A stretch of DNA of 64,000 bases from JANRKF01 sp033763575 (GTDB lineage Bacteria > Pseudomonadota > Alphaproteobacteria > Rickettsiales > SXRF01). Each line of letters begins with the position of its first letter. Positions within the stretch are counted from its first letter, which is position 1. The stretch is taken from contig JANRKF010000006.1 of assembly GCA_033763575.1 (NCBI GenBank), forward strand, positions 1-64,000. Reading direction: 5' to 3'. This document shows, one piece after another, positions 25,208 to 34,262 of this stretch. A program made the position numbers and the translations under genes. Under the pieces are notes generated by a model, which did no database searches, was not told the DNA's origin, and saw nothing but the letters and a program-made list of their open reading frames with translations.

Positions 25208-26227
25208 TTAAGCACCCATTTGTAACGTGCCTGCGGCTTCCGCCTGCCGGACGATGGCATCGGCAAAGCCTTCGCTTTTATCTTTTTTCGGCAAAATATC
25301 GGCAACGTGTTTTCCTGCTGGCAACACAACGCACTCGCGGTGATCGCCCGGTTTCAATTCGTCACCGATTTCGGCAGGAATGGGCGGTGCATCATCGCCA
25401 ATTTCATGAGGGGCTTTGGCTTTTTGTGCCCCATTTGTGAGTCGCATGACCAGCGCCGTAATTTTGGTGAATCCCGTATCAAGCGCTGCAAGCCCAAGCC
25501 AGCGCTGCATCCATGAGCCGGGATTGGTAAACGCTTCGCCGCCGGGCAAATGCGTAGCCGCTTTGTTGACCAGGCCAACAATTTGTTTTTCAGCCCATTC
25601 CTTGCCACCCATGTGATGGCCTTCGAATGTCAATTTCTGACTGTTGACATCGTAAGGGTTGATGCTGAAAGTTTGGTCAGGCGTCATTATTTTTTTATTC
25701 GCCAATGCATGTTCTATGATCTGGCCGGTGCCGACGACGGCAAGAGTTGCATAAATCCGTCGTTTGAAGGCGGTTAACCAACTTTGTTTTGGCTGCTCCT
25801 GCTCGATATAAATTTCGTCGGGCGTTTCTTTGTGTCCGTCCGGGGCCGTTTGGTCGACTCCCATCCAGTCGTTGAGGTTATGCACCCACCAGCGCTTATG
25901 GTCTTCCATCAGTTTCATGGGCACCAGCAACGCCCATCCACCGCTCATGAGCGATAGCGTTTCAAGGGCGGTTTTCGAGTTTTTATAAGCATTCTTGAGG
26001 GGCATTCCGGTCGCTTCTAGGGCTTTGGCAGCCTTGCCGATCGCCCAATCCAGCTTTACCCGTCCGCCTTTGTGGATCAAATAGTCTGCGATTGCGATGG
26101 AGGAAATCAGGTTAACCCAATAATTAATACCCTCATAGACGACCCAATTATATACGCGCTCCCCCTTGCTCATCTCTGGTTTGAGGGCAGGAGTGGTGGC
26201 CTGCGCCGGCGCTTTATCATCATCCAT
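25208..26227 (-). CDS. Hypothetical protein, not recognised
   Basis: This product of about 339 residues has an Ala/Lys-rich start, then helical segments, some weakly hydrophobic (INYWVNLISSIAIADYLIH, about residues 30-60, and RIYATLAVVGTGQIIEHAL). The middle has a Trp-rich part (EDHKRWWVHNLNDWMG) and the C-terminus is charged (PKKDKSEGFADAIVRQ). It could be membrane-associated. A GTG at 26281 would add 18 residues; I prefer ATG 26227 but neither has a strong Shine-Dalgarno. It shares strand with a second unknown gene upstream (26391-26912). I do not recognise the family. Confidence 0.55.
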   Translation of the reverse strand: MDDDKAPAQATTPALKPEMSKGERVYNWVVYEGINYWVNLISSIAIADYLIHKGGRVKLDWAIGKAAKALEATGMPLKNAYKNSKTALETLSLMSGGWALLVPMKLMEDHKRWWVHNLNDWMGVDQTAPDGHKETPDEIYIEQEQPKQSWLTAFKRRIYATLAVVGTGQIIEHALANKKIMTPDQTFSINPYDVNSQKLTFEGHHMGGKEWAEKQIVGLVNKAATHLPGGEAFTNPGSWMQRWLGLAALDTGFTKITALVMRLTNGAQKAKAPHEIGDDAPPIPAEIGDELKPGDHRECVVLPAGKHVADILPKKDKSEGFADAIVRQAEAAGTLQMGA

Positions 26228-26281
26228 TTGTTTATTAATGATATTTTCTTCTTTTTCCACAAAATTCCATTCGCTGCGCAC

Positions 26282-26390
26282 AGTGTTCTATGGTTATTTA
26301 TACCATAAAACGCGGGCAAGTTTTGTGAAGCTTTTGTGAAGAAAGGGGAAAATGGGGGGCGTTATATGACAATAAAGGTGTAAAACAGGC
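26282..26390. promoter_or_regulatory. Intergenic region with small repeats upstream of the unknown gene
   Basis: TATGGT at 26289 and ACCATA at 26302 form a 6-base inverted repeat with a TATAAA-like core on the minus strand, a plausible promoter or operator. TTTTGTGAAG occurs twice, 11 bases apart, at 26321 and 26332. No gene is seen here. Confidence 0.35.
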
Positions 26391-26912
26391 CTACATGCTG
26401 GCGCGTATGGTGGAGAAGGTCTGAACCTTGAGAATCCGGCCACACAGCACCTCTCTGGCTTCATGCAGGTCGGTCATAGAGGCATACCATTCTTCCGCAT
26501 GAGGTGTTTGTTTGGCGCCGGGCGCCCAGTTGTATCCTTCCATCAGGGGGGCGTTGTATATAGGACGCGCATGCCCGTTTTTCGCCGCCGTGAAATAGGG
26601 CTTGTACATTTTTTCCAGAATATTCCGCGCCTGAGCCAGTGTGGCGGGCGCCTGCTCGAGGCTTTGGAGATTATCCGGGTGGAGTGTTCCGCCATTCCGC
26701 ACTATGGCCAGCGAGGCATATAGCCGGGTGAGTTCAGTGGCAACCCGGTCCTTGTGGTCATTGGCATGCCAGTCATGGATAAGCCAGTCTTTCATGTGCA
26801 GAGAGGCGCCCAGTATCTTTTCTCCATAGTCGGCCAGAAAATTACCCACTTCGCCTTGGAGGGCTTTGTATTTTTCTCTGTCACCATGCAGAATTTTTTC
26901 GATATACGACAT
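26391..26912 (-). CDS. Hypothetical protein, not recognised
   Basis: The 173-residue product is soluble and helical with no signal peptide. It contains AEEWYASMTDLHEAREVLCGR and an aromatic segment YNAPLMEGYNWAPGAKQ. No catalytic pattern is recognised. It starts just beyond the groEL terminator on the same strand, so it is probably transcribed from its own promoter or by read-through. With the 25208-26227 gene it forms a two-gene unknown block. Confidence 0.55.
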   Translation of the reverse strand: MSYIEKILHGDREKYKALQGEVGNFLADYGEKILGASLHMKDWLIHDWHANDHKDRVATELTRLYASLAIVRNGGTLHPDNLQSLEQAPATLAQARNILEKMYKPYFTAAKNGHARPIYNAPLMEGYNWAPGAKQTPHAEEWYASMTDLHEAREVLCGRILKVQTFSTIRASM

Positions 26913-26930
26913 ATTTCCCTAAACAAAAAA

Positions 26931-26955
26931 GGCGCCCCGGAGGGCGCCTTTTATT
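26931..26955 (-). terminator. Rho-independent terminator of groESL
   Basis: A 7-base stem (GGCGCCC/GGGCGCC) with a 4-base loop is followed on the minus strand by a run of six T. It lies 43 bases after the groEL stop. The plus strand also has TTTTATT after the stem, so it may work both ways. Confidence 0.9.
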
Positions 26956-26991
26956 GTAGGCAAAACGGCTGTCAGGTCAAGCCGGATGTGG

Positions 26992-28647
<1,656 letters not shown>

Positions 28648-28670
28648 AAATTTTACTCCGTAAATTGGTT

Positions 28671-28740
28671 GTTGGTCTTTGGTCTTTCGTCTTTAGTCGC
28701 TCAATCACCAAAGGCCAGCGACTAAAGACCAGTGACTAAG
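28671..28740 (-). repeat. Inverted heptamer array between groES and groEL
   Basis: GTC recurs every 7 bases at 28675, 28682, 28689 and 28696, and its complement GAC every 7 bases at 28720, 28727 and 28734. TCTTTAGTCGCT pairs with AGCGACTAAAGA, so the mRNA can fold into a hairpin. The array includes the groES stop codon (28736-28738). Confidence 0.88.
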
Positions 28741-29050
28741 CGGCTTTCTTACCAGCCGATGCGCCTTCAATGATACCGATGACATCGCTTTCTTTGAGGA
28801 CGAGCAAATCTTTGCCATCGAGTTTGATTTCGTTGCCGGCCCATTGGGTGAAGAGCACGATATCGCCCACAGCCACATCCACCGGGATGCGTTTGCCGTT
28901 TTCGTCTTTCGCGCCTGCGCCGACGGCGAGCACTTTCGCCTGTTTCGGTTTTTCTTTGGCAGAATCCGGGATGATGATGCCGCCAGCAGTTTTTTCTTCT
29001 TGTTCGATACGTTCAACGACGATACGGTCGCCGAGTGGTTTGATGTTCAT
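28736..29050 (-). CDS. groES: Co-chaperonin GroES
   Basis: This 104-residue GroES has the family start NIKPLGDRIVVERIEQEEKTAGGIIIPD with the mobile loop, and the ending GNEIKLDGKDLLVLKESDVIGII followed by a short Ala/Lys tail. It caps GroEL. GGAGAG precedes the ATG. The stop codon lies within the heptamer element that separates it from groEL, and a heat-shock type promoter lies about 70 bases upstream. Confidence 0.97.
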   Translation of the reverse strand: MNIKPLGDRIVVERIEQEEKTAGGIIIPDSAKEKPKQAKVLAVGAGAKDENGKRIPVDVAVGDIVLFTQWAGNEIKLDGKDLLVLKESDVIGIIEGASAGKKAA

Positions 29051-29120
29051 GGTTTCTCTCCTTCATAGATCATCGTGAATTTAGGATTTCCGCGCCTTTC
29101 GCGCAGAAACAGTGGTGCAG

Positions 29121-29148
29121 ATATAGTCGTTTGAAATGGCGTTTCAAG
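29121..29148 (-). promoter_or_regulatory. Heat-shock (RpoH-type) promoter of groESL
   Basis: On the minus strand CTTGAAA (29148-29142) is followed after the right distance by CTATAT (29126-29121), close to the alphaproteobacterial sigma-32 pattern CTTGAC-N17-CYTATNT. TTGAAA/TTTCAA also makes an inverted repeat here. No CIRCE element (TTAGCACTC repeat) is seen, so HrcA control is unlikely. Confidence 0.6.
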
Positions 29149-29164
29149 GGGTAAAGTCAAAAAA

Positions 29165-29776
29165 ATGCAATCTCCCGCCAAGAATTGTTCTAAATGCCCG
29201 CGTTTATGCGGTTTCCGCAAAGAAAACGCGGTAAAATTTCCCGGCTATCATAATGCGCCGGTGCCGTCGTTCGGCGAGCTTTCGGCGGAGCTTCTGGTGG
29301 TGGGGCTTGCCCCAGGCCTGCATGGCGCCAACCAGACCGGGCGGCCTTTTACCGGCGATTATGCGGGGATTGTGCTCTATGCTGGGCTGCAGAAATATGG
29401 TTTTACGCTGGCCAATTGCCGCATCACCAATGCCGTGCGTTGTGTTCCGCAGGAAAATAAACCGGAGCCGTCGGAAATTAAAAACTGCAACGTGTTTCTC
29501 AAGGATGAAATCGCCGCCATGCCGAACCTGAAGGCGATTCTTTCATTAGGGCTGGTCTCGCATAATGCGGTGCTGCGGGCGCTGGGGCTTAAAGCGAGTG
29601 CCGCGAAATTCGCGCATGGCGCCATTTACAGCTTGCCTGCCACTTGCCACCTATCACCTGTCACCTTGTACGACAGCTATCACTGCTCGCGTTACAATAT
29701 TAATACCGGGCGGCTCTCGCAGGGGATGTTTGACGTGGTGATAGAAAATATAAGTTCGTCATTGCGAGGAGCGTAA
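29165..29776 (+). CDS. Type 5 (UDGb-like) uracil-DNA glycosylase
   Basis: The 203-residue protein has four cysteines placed for an iron-sulfur cluster (CSKCPRLC near the start, others near RCVPQ), the motif VVGLAPGLHGANQTGRPFTGDYAG and the C-terminal HCSRYNINTGRLS. These match type 5 uracil-DNA glycosylases, which remove deaminated bases. Residues about 158-169 (LPATCHLSPVTL) come from an in-frame heptamer array just before the DSYHCSR motif. The last residues and the stop (SSLRGA) come from a palindromic repeat. Both insertions leave the catalytic motifs whole. Confidence 0.85.
   Translation: MQSPAKNCSKCPRLCGFRKENAVKFPGYHNAPVPSFGELSAELLVVGLAPGLHGANQTGRPFTGDYAGIVLYAGLQKYGFTLANCRITNAVRCVPQENKPEPSEIKNCNVFLKDEIAAMPNLKAILSLGLVSHNAVLRALGLKASAAKFAHGAIYSLPATCHLSPVTLYDSYHCSRYNINTGRLSQGMFDVVIENISSSLRGA
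29636..29670 (+). repeat. Heptamer array (CCTGTCA type) in the uracil-DNA glycosylase gene
   Basis: Units CCTGCCA, CTTGCCA, CCTATCA, CCTGTCA and CCTTGTA start at 29636 and keep a 7-base period. The word is the complement of the truB array (GACAGGT). The reading frame is kept. Confidence 0.9.
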
Positions 29777-29850
29777 GCGACGCGGCAATCCATCTGTCTA
29801 TCTGCTATAAATAAGATGGGATCGCCGCGGCCTTTGGCCTCGCGATGATG
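29757..29850. repeat. Palindromic repeat element (CGTCATTGCGAGG type)
   Basis: The left arm CGTCATTGCGAGGAGCG ... GGCAATCCATCT is mirrored by AGATGGGATCGCC ... CCTCGCGATGATG. The element supplies the 3' end and stop codon of the glycosylase gene and runs up to the stop of the next gene on the other strand. A shorter copy of the same left arm lies inside truB (61668). Confidence 0.85.
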
Positions 29851-29851
29851 A

Positions 29852-30448
29852 TTAGTTTTTATCCCACGGCATTGGCGGGCGGAAATCGCTGGAGTCGATA
29901 TCGGGTCTTTCGAATTGCGGGGTGTTGACGGAAGGCGCGGAAAGGTTCGGGGTGTGCGGGACCATGCCGTCGGTATTGACGCCGACGCTGGTGCCGAGCA
30001 AATCATCGATCACCTGGTTGCCCTGCAAAATAGCGAAGCGGGCGCGTTTTTTTAGCGGCGATTCCAGCTTTTCCAGCGCGCAGCTTTGCGGGTTATCGCC
30101 ATGCACGCGGCACCAGCCGGCCTTGCCCTGGCGCTTGCAGGCCACACCCGATTCCACCTTCTGCGCGTCATGGGTGCGGGCAACTTCCACATAATGCCGA
30201 CAGTCTGCTTTCTGCTTGCTGACATAATGTTTTCCCACCGAAATCCGGCCATTCACTGCCGCCACCGACCAGTCCTGATATTCGCCTTCCTTCAGGTTAT
30301 CCATCGCATAGTCGAATGTTTTTTCGAGGTAGTCGATCTCGCTGTCGGTGAAAGCGCGGGCGACCTGTGGTGCGCGGGTGATGGGCTTGTTAAGCTGCCA
30401 CGTTACCCATGCCACGATGATTGCCAGTGTAATGTAAAATGTACGCAT
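29852..30448 (-). CDS. Hypothetical exported or membrane-anchored protein
   Basis: The product of about 198 residues starts with a hydrophobic segment (FYITLAIIVAWVTWQL, residues 3-18). Near residue 45 begins a domain with DWSVAAVNGRISVG, DCRHYVEVAR and VACKRQGKAGWCRVHG. Cys-containing CR.Y and ACR..G..W patterns weakly resemble the C-terminal domain of rickettsial 17-kDa type surface antigens, but this is unsure. The C-terminus is Pro/Asn-rich and probably disordered. I chose ATG 30448 at the start of the hydrophobic segment. Confidence 0.6.
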   Translation of the reverse strand: MRTFYITLAIIVAWVTWQLNKPITRAPQVARAFTDSEIDYLEKTFDYAMDNLKEGEYQDWSVAAVNGRISVGKHYVSKQKADCRHYVEVARTHDAQKVESGVACKRQGKAGWCRVHGDNPQSCALEKLESPLKKRARFAILQGNQVIDDLLGTSVGVNTDGMVPHTPNLSAPSVNTPQFERPDIDSSDFRPPMPWDKN

Positions 30449-30487
30449 GCCTCCGAGAATACCTAAAAAATCGTGATTTTGCAATGA

Positions 30488-31978
30488 CTAGAACGCTGTC
30501 CAAACGATAATAATGGCGGCGGCGAGCGCCGTCCAGCCCAGCAGGAGCCACGGGCGTTGGGTTTTCCGGCGGGCGGCGTTTAGCGCCTCGATGCTGCCCG
30601 GGTGCAGCCTCAGGCCGCCTTCTTCGCCGATGGCATCCAGCGCCCGTTCGACTTTTTTAAGCATCTCCGGCAGTTTGAGGACGTGTTTTTTGGCTTCGGC
30701 CAGTGCTATTTTTGCCTGCGCGGTTTTGGAAAATTGTTCGCCTGCCCACTCCTCGATCAGCGGTTTGGCCAGCTCCCACATATTCAGCCTGGGGTTCAGC
30801 ATGCGGCCCACGCCTTCGGCGACCATGAGCGTTTTTTGCATCAGCAGCAATTGCGGCTGCGTTTCCATCTCGAATTCGGCAGCGATCTTGAACATCTGTC
30901 CGAGCAGGGCGGCCACCGAAATTTCGTTCAGCGGCTTGCCGAGAATGGGCCGCGCCACTGCCCGGCAGGCCTGGGTGAAGGCCTCTTTATTTTTATGGTA
31001 AGGCACATAGCCGGCGGCGAAATGCAGCTCGGCGACGCTTTCGTAATCCTCATTTAAAAACCCATGGACGATGCGGGCGATGGTGGCGCGGGAATGCCAG
31101 TCCAGCCGCCCGGTGATACCGAAATCGACCGCCACCAGCTCGCCGTTTCTGGTATCGAGGAACAGGTTGCCGGGGTGCAGGTCGGCGTGGAAAAACCCGT
31201 CGATGAAGACTTGTGCGAACAGGCTCCTCGACATTTTTTCCAGCAGCGCATCGGTATCGAAACCGCTTTCGCGAATGGCCTCCATATCGTTGAAGGAAAT
31301 GCCTTCCACCCACTGGGCGGTCAGCACGCGGCGGGAGGTCAGGTTCCAGTCCACGTCCGGAATCGTCATGCCCACCGCATGTTTTTTCATGTTGGCGCCC
31401 ATCTCCTCAGCGGCGGCGGCCTCAAACCGCAAATCCAGCTCAAAGAATACGGTATCTTTGAAGGTGCGGATAATCTCGCGGGGTTTCAGGCGGCGGTAGC
31501 GCGGCAGGTAATCATCCATCAGCCCGGCCAGCCAGAAGAACAGTTCGATGTCGCGGGCGAATGCCTGCTCGATACCGGGGCGGGTGACTTTGACGGCGAC
31601 GGCGCTGCCGTCTTTTGTCACTGCTTTGTGCACCTGTGCGATGGAGGCGGCGGCGATTGGCGTGTTTTCAAATCGCACGAATAATTCGTCCAGCGGCTTG
31701 CCGAATTCCGCTTCGATGATGGCGCGGGCCTGGTGGCTGGGGAAGGGGGGCAGGTCGTCGCGCAGCCGCGACAGGTCGGCGGCGACATCCTCGCCGATAA
31801 AATCCGAACGTGTTGAGATTGCCTGTCCCAGCTTGATGAAGGCGGGGCCGAGGCGTTCCAGCGCGTGCGCCAGCCGCTCGCCGCGCCGCATGCCGCTTTT
31901 GCGCAGGCACAGCACATCATAGCGCAGCAATACAAATGCGATGAAGATGAGGCGGAAGATGTTTCGGAAGGGGCGCAC
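30488..31978 (-). CDS. ubiB: Ubiquinone biosynthesis regulatory kinase-like protein UbiB
   Basis: The 496-residue ABC1/ADCK family protein has the family KxGQ motif (GPAFIKLGQAISTRSDF), the Ala-rich loop AAASIAQVHKA, an invariant lysine (VAVKVTRPG), FFHADLHPGNLF and VDFGITGRL. It ends in two membrane helices (PWLLLGWTALAAAIIIVW). It is an atypical kinase fold needed for ubiquinone synthesis. GTG 31978 lies directly against the ubiE stop, so ubiE and ubiB form one transcript. Confidence 0.93.
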   Translation of the reverse strand: MRPFRNIFRLIFIAFVLLRYDVLCLRKSGMRRGERLAHALERLGPAFIKLGQAISTRSDFIGEDVAADLSRLRDDLPPFPSHQARAIIEAEFGKPLDELFVRFENTPIAAASIAQVHKAVTKDGSAVAVKVTRPGIEQAFARDIELFFWLAGLMDDYLPRYRRLKPREIIRTFKDTVFFELDLRFEAAAAEEMGANMKKHAVGMTIPDVDWNLTSRRVLTAQWVEGISFNDMEAIRESGFDTDALLEKMSRSLFAQVFIDGFFHADLHPGNLFLDTRNGELVAVDFGITGRLDWHSRATIARIVHGFLNEDYESVAELHFAAGYVPYHKNKEAFTQACRAVARPILGKPLNEISVAALLGQMFKIAAEFEMETQPQLLLMQKTLMVAEGVGRMLNPRLNMWELAKPLIEEWAGEQFSKTAQAKIALAEAKKHVLKLPEMLKKVERALDAIGEEGGLRLHPGSIEALNAARRKTQRPWLLLGWTALAAAIIIVWTAF

Positions 31979-32788
31979 CTATAACTTCCTCCCCGTATGC
32001 AGCGCGACCACACCGCCGGTCATGTTGCGGTAGTTCACATTTCCGAAGCCTGCGACCTTTATCATTTTTGCGAATGTTTCCTGGTCGGGGAATTTGCGGA
32101 TGCTCTCCACTAAATACTGGTAGCTCGCCCGGTCCTGCGTGATCTGCTGGCCTATCCACGGAATTATGTTGAAGGAATAGCTGTCATAAATTTTTGCCAA
32201 TACCTCGTTGGGAATATGGCTGAATTCGAGGCACAAGAATTTTCCGCCGATTTTCAGCACGCGGTAGGCTTCGGCGAGCGCCTTTTCAATATGGGTGACG
32301 TTGCGGATGCCGAACGCGATGGTATAGGCGTCGAAATGCGCGTCGGGGAAGGGGAGCGCTTCGGCATTGCCCACCACCCATTCGAGGCCTTCGCGCCGGT
32401 TGGCATCGATCGCACGATTTTTTCCTTCATTCAGCATCGCCTCATTAATATCGCAGACAGTGACATTAATTCCGTCATCCCGGCGAAGGCCGGGATCCAT
32501 ATCAGGCGACTCGCTCGTAGATGAACGTAGATTCCGGCCTGTGCCGGAATGACAATATTTCAAAATGCGAAACGCGATGTCCCCCGTGCCGCCCGCCACA
32601 TCCAATACATGCTGTCCGGATCTGGGGGCAAGCGCGCTGACCATCTCGCGTTTCCACAGACGGTGCAGGCCCGCGCTCATCACGTCGTTCATGATGTCGT
32701 ATTTGCCTGCGACCGAATCGAATACGCCGCGCACGCGCCGCTCTTTTTCCTGCTCGTCGACTGTCTGGAATCCGAAATGGGTTTGCAT
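31979..32788 (-). CDS. ubiE: Demethylmenaquinone/ubiquinone C-methyltransferase
   Basis: UbiE methylates carbon 2 of the ubiquinone ring precursor. The 269-residue protein has VFDSVAGKYDIMNDVMSAG at the start, SAM motif I VLDVAGGTGDIAFRIL, and the later motif FGIRNVTHIEKALAEAYRVL. Residues about 79-106 (from HSGTGRNLR to MDPGLRRDDG) are an in-frame insertion between the motif I helix and the VTVCDINEAML strand, encoded by a palindromic repeat. ATG 32788 matches the family start; the frame is open upstream into the octamer element. Confidence 0.93.
   Translation of the reverse strand: MQTHFGFQTVDEQEKERRVRGVFDSVAGKYDIMNDVMSAGLHRLWKREMVSALAPRSGQHVLDVAGGTGDIAFRILKYCHSGTGRNLRSSTSESPDMDPGLRRDDGINVTVCDINEAMLNEGKNRAIDANRREGLEWVVGNAEALPFPDAHFDAYTIAFGIRNVTHIEKALAEAYRVLKIGGKFLCLEFSHIPNEVLAKIYDSYSFNIIPWIGQQITQDRASYQYLVESIRKFPDQETFAKMIKVAGFGNVNYRNMTGGVVALHTGRKL
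32474..32553. repeat. Palindromic repeat element inside ubiE
   Basis: Two hairpins, GTCATCCCGGCGAAGGCCGGGAT and GATTCCGGCCTGTGCCGGAAT, face each other across a short spacer. This is the widespread GTCATTCCGGCG..-type repeat. It is translated in frame as part of UbiE. Confidence 0.88.
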
Positions 32789-32794
32789 GAAGAT

Positions 32795-32897
32795 GGTCTC
32801 TGGGTTTCTAGGTCGCTTGGTCTCTCGGTTGGACAACATACACATTCTTTTGTACCAATCAACCTAGAGACCTAGCAACCGAGCGACCAAGAAACCC
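32795..32897. repeat. Inverted octamer array filling the ubiE-mutM divergent gap
   Basis: GGT recurs every 8 bases at 32795, 32803, 32811, 32819 and 32827. ACC recurs every 8 bases at 32854, 32862, 32870, 32878, 32886 and 32894. The right array is the inverted complement of the left (GGTTTCTA against AGAAACCC, GGTCGCTT against GAGCGACC). About 20 bases lie between. The element fills nearly the whole 113-base gap between two divergent genes. Confidence 0.92.
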
Positions 32898-32901
32898 ACT
32901 T

Positions 32902-33726
32902 ATGCCAGAATTACCCGAAGTAGAAACTGTTGTGCGTGGGTTGAGCGCGAGTATCACCGGCAGCCGCATTCGCGCCGTCCGGCTGCGCCGCAAGGATTTG
33001 CGTTTTCCTTTTCCCAGGGGTTTTGCGGCAGCGCTCGCGGGCGCCAGGATCCTCGGCGTTTCCCGCCGGGCCAAATATTTATTATTCACGCTCGATAATG
33101 ATTACAGCATCATCTCGCATCTTGGGATGAGCGGTCGTTTCATTATCCCCGCACTTGTTGCGGGGTCTGGTCTTTCAAAGCACGATCACGTCATCATCAC
33201 GCTCGATGATGGCCGCACGCTGATTTATAACGATCCACGCCGTTTCGGGGTGATGACGCTGGTGAAAACCGCCGATGCCACGCGGCATCCTCTCCTCAGA
33301 AATCTTGGGCCGGAGCCTCTTTCAAGCGATTTTACCGCCTCCTACCTGAAAGCGGAATTGCTGCGGCGGAAGGGTGCGGTCAAGCCGGTGCTGATGGACC
33401 AGAAGCTGGTGGTGGGCGTGGGTAATATTTATGCAAGCGAGGCCTTGTTCCTGGCCGGGATCGATCCGCGCATGTCTGCTCCAAAAGCCGCGCCGGAAGC
33501 GGCGTTGCTGGTGAAGTCCATCCGCAAGGTGCTGCGTGACGCCATCGCATCCGGCGGTTCGTCTTTGCGCGATTTTGTGCATATTTCCGGCGAGTCGGGC
33601 TATTTCCAGCACCGCTTCAATGTGTATGGGCGCGAGGGTGAGCCTTGTTTTGCCTGTAAGACACCCCTGCGGGGTATACGGCAGGCGGGCCGCGCCACTT
33701 TCTACTGCCCGAAATGTCAGCGGTGA
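32902..33726 (+). CDS. mutM: Formamidopyrimidine-DNA glycosylase
   Basis: MutM (Fpg) removes 8-oxoguanine and opens the abasic site. The 274-residue protein has the catalytic start MPELPEVETVVRGL (Pro2, Glu3), the VGNIYASEALF H2TH region, and a C-terminal zinc finger (CFACKTPL ... YCPKC). A short extra segment PALVAGSGLS (about residues 83-92) between MSGRF and KHDH comes from a small palindrome. The gene starts 4 bases after the octamer element. Confidence 0.95.
   Translation: MPELPEVETVVRGLSASITGSRIRAVRLRRKDLRFPFPRGFAAALAGARILGVSRRAKYLLFTLDNDYSIISHLGMSGRFIIPALVAGSGLSKHDHVIITLDDGRTLIYNDPRRFGVMTLVKTADATRHPLLRNLGPEPLSSDFTASYLKAELLRRKGAVKPVLMDQKLVVGVGNIYASEALFLAGIDPRMSAPKAAPEAALLVKSIRKVLRDAIASGGSSLRDFVHISGESGYFQHRFNVYGREGEPCFACKTPLRGIRQAGRATFYCPKCQR
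33147..33165. repeat. Small palindrome inside mutM
   Basis: CCCCGCA and TGCGGGG pair across a 5-base loop. The stretch is translated in frame as PALVAG, absent at this place in the Fpg proteins I know. Confidence 0.6.
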
Positions 33727-33906
33727 GTGCAAAACTCCTGTGGATAACTCCCTCAAAATGCTACGGTTTCCGCCATGTTGATAAGTTTTGAAAGAAAATG
33801 ATTTTGCATGATATTTTGCACTTGACGGGCGGAATTTATGTGGTTACTTTCACCCTCCCTCGGAACGGTCTTCGGGGATAACATTTCAACATACGGACAC
33901 AGACAC
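33727..33906. promoter_or_regulatory. mutM-rpsT intergenic region with DnaA box; weak oriC candidate
   Basis: TGTGGATAA at 33739 is a perfect inverse DnaA box (TTATCCACA), and TGTTGATAA at 33776 is one mismatch away. An AT-rich stretch with the direct repeat TGATTTTGCA/TGATATTTTGCA follows (about 33785-33821). It lies about 0.8 kb from dnaA. This could be an origin or a DnaA-controlled promoter; two boxes are few for an origin. Confidence 0.3.
33822..33850 (+). promoter_or_regulatory. Promoter of rpsT
   Basis: TTGACG at 33822 and TACTTT at 33845 are 17 bases apart, about 57 bases before the rpsT ATG. Position and spacing fit a housekeeping promoter. Confidence 0.5.
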
Positions 33907-34173
33907 ATGGCGAACCACAAGTCTTCAGAAAAACGCAACCGTCAAACCATCAAGCGCACCGAACGTAACCGGGTGCGTGAAAGCCGCATCAAATCGTTCC
34001 TCCGCAAGGTGGAAGAAGCGATCGCGAGTGGCGATAAAAAAGTGGCGGGTGAGGCTCTGAAGGCTGCTCAACCTGAGTTGATGAAGGGTGTGACCAAGGG
34101 TGTGCTGAAGAAGGAAACCGCCTCGCGCAAGATGAGCAGGCTGTCGTCCCGCGTGAAAAAACTCGCCGCTTAA
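33907..34173 (+). CDS. rpsT: 30S ribosomal protein bS20
   Basis: The 88-residue basic protein starts MANHKSSEKRNRQTIKRTERN, typical of S20, and ends RLSSRVKKLAA. It binds 16S rRNA early in 30S assembly. In alphaproteobacteria rpsT is commonly next to dnaA, as here, with one rhodanese gene between. ATG 33907 fits the family start. Confidence 0.97.
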   Translation: MANHKSSEKRNRQTIKRTERNRVRESRIKSFLRKVEEAIASGDKKVAGEALKAAQPELMKGVTKGVLKKETASRKMSRLSSRVKKLAA

Positions 34174-34262
34174 CATTCTGTTTTTCATATATTAAATCTC
34201 CACCGTCCGCTCAAGAGACGGGTCTTGTTTTGCAATCAAATTTACCGTAACGGGAACGAAAC

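Noticed and set aside
28671..28740. Heptamer arrays taken as a small CRISPR array
   Set aside because: Units are 7-8 bases with no spacers, and no cas gene is present.
29051..29164. CIRCE operator upstream of groES
   Set aside because: No TTAGCACTC inverted repeat is present; the inverted TTGAAA/TTTCAA belongs to the sigma-32 type promoter.
34174..34262. Rho-independent terminator after rpsT
   Set aside because: CCGTC/GACGG with TCTTGTTTT after it has only a 5-base stem and an interrupted T run, too weak to call.
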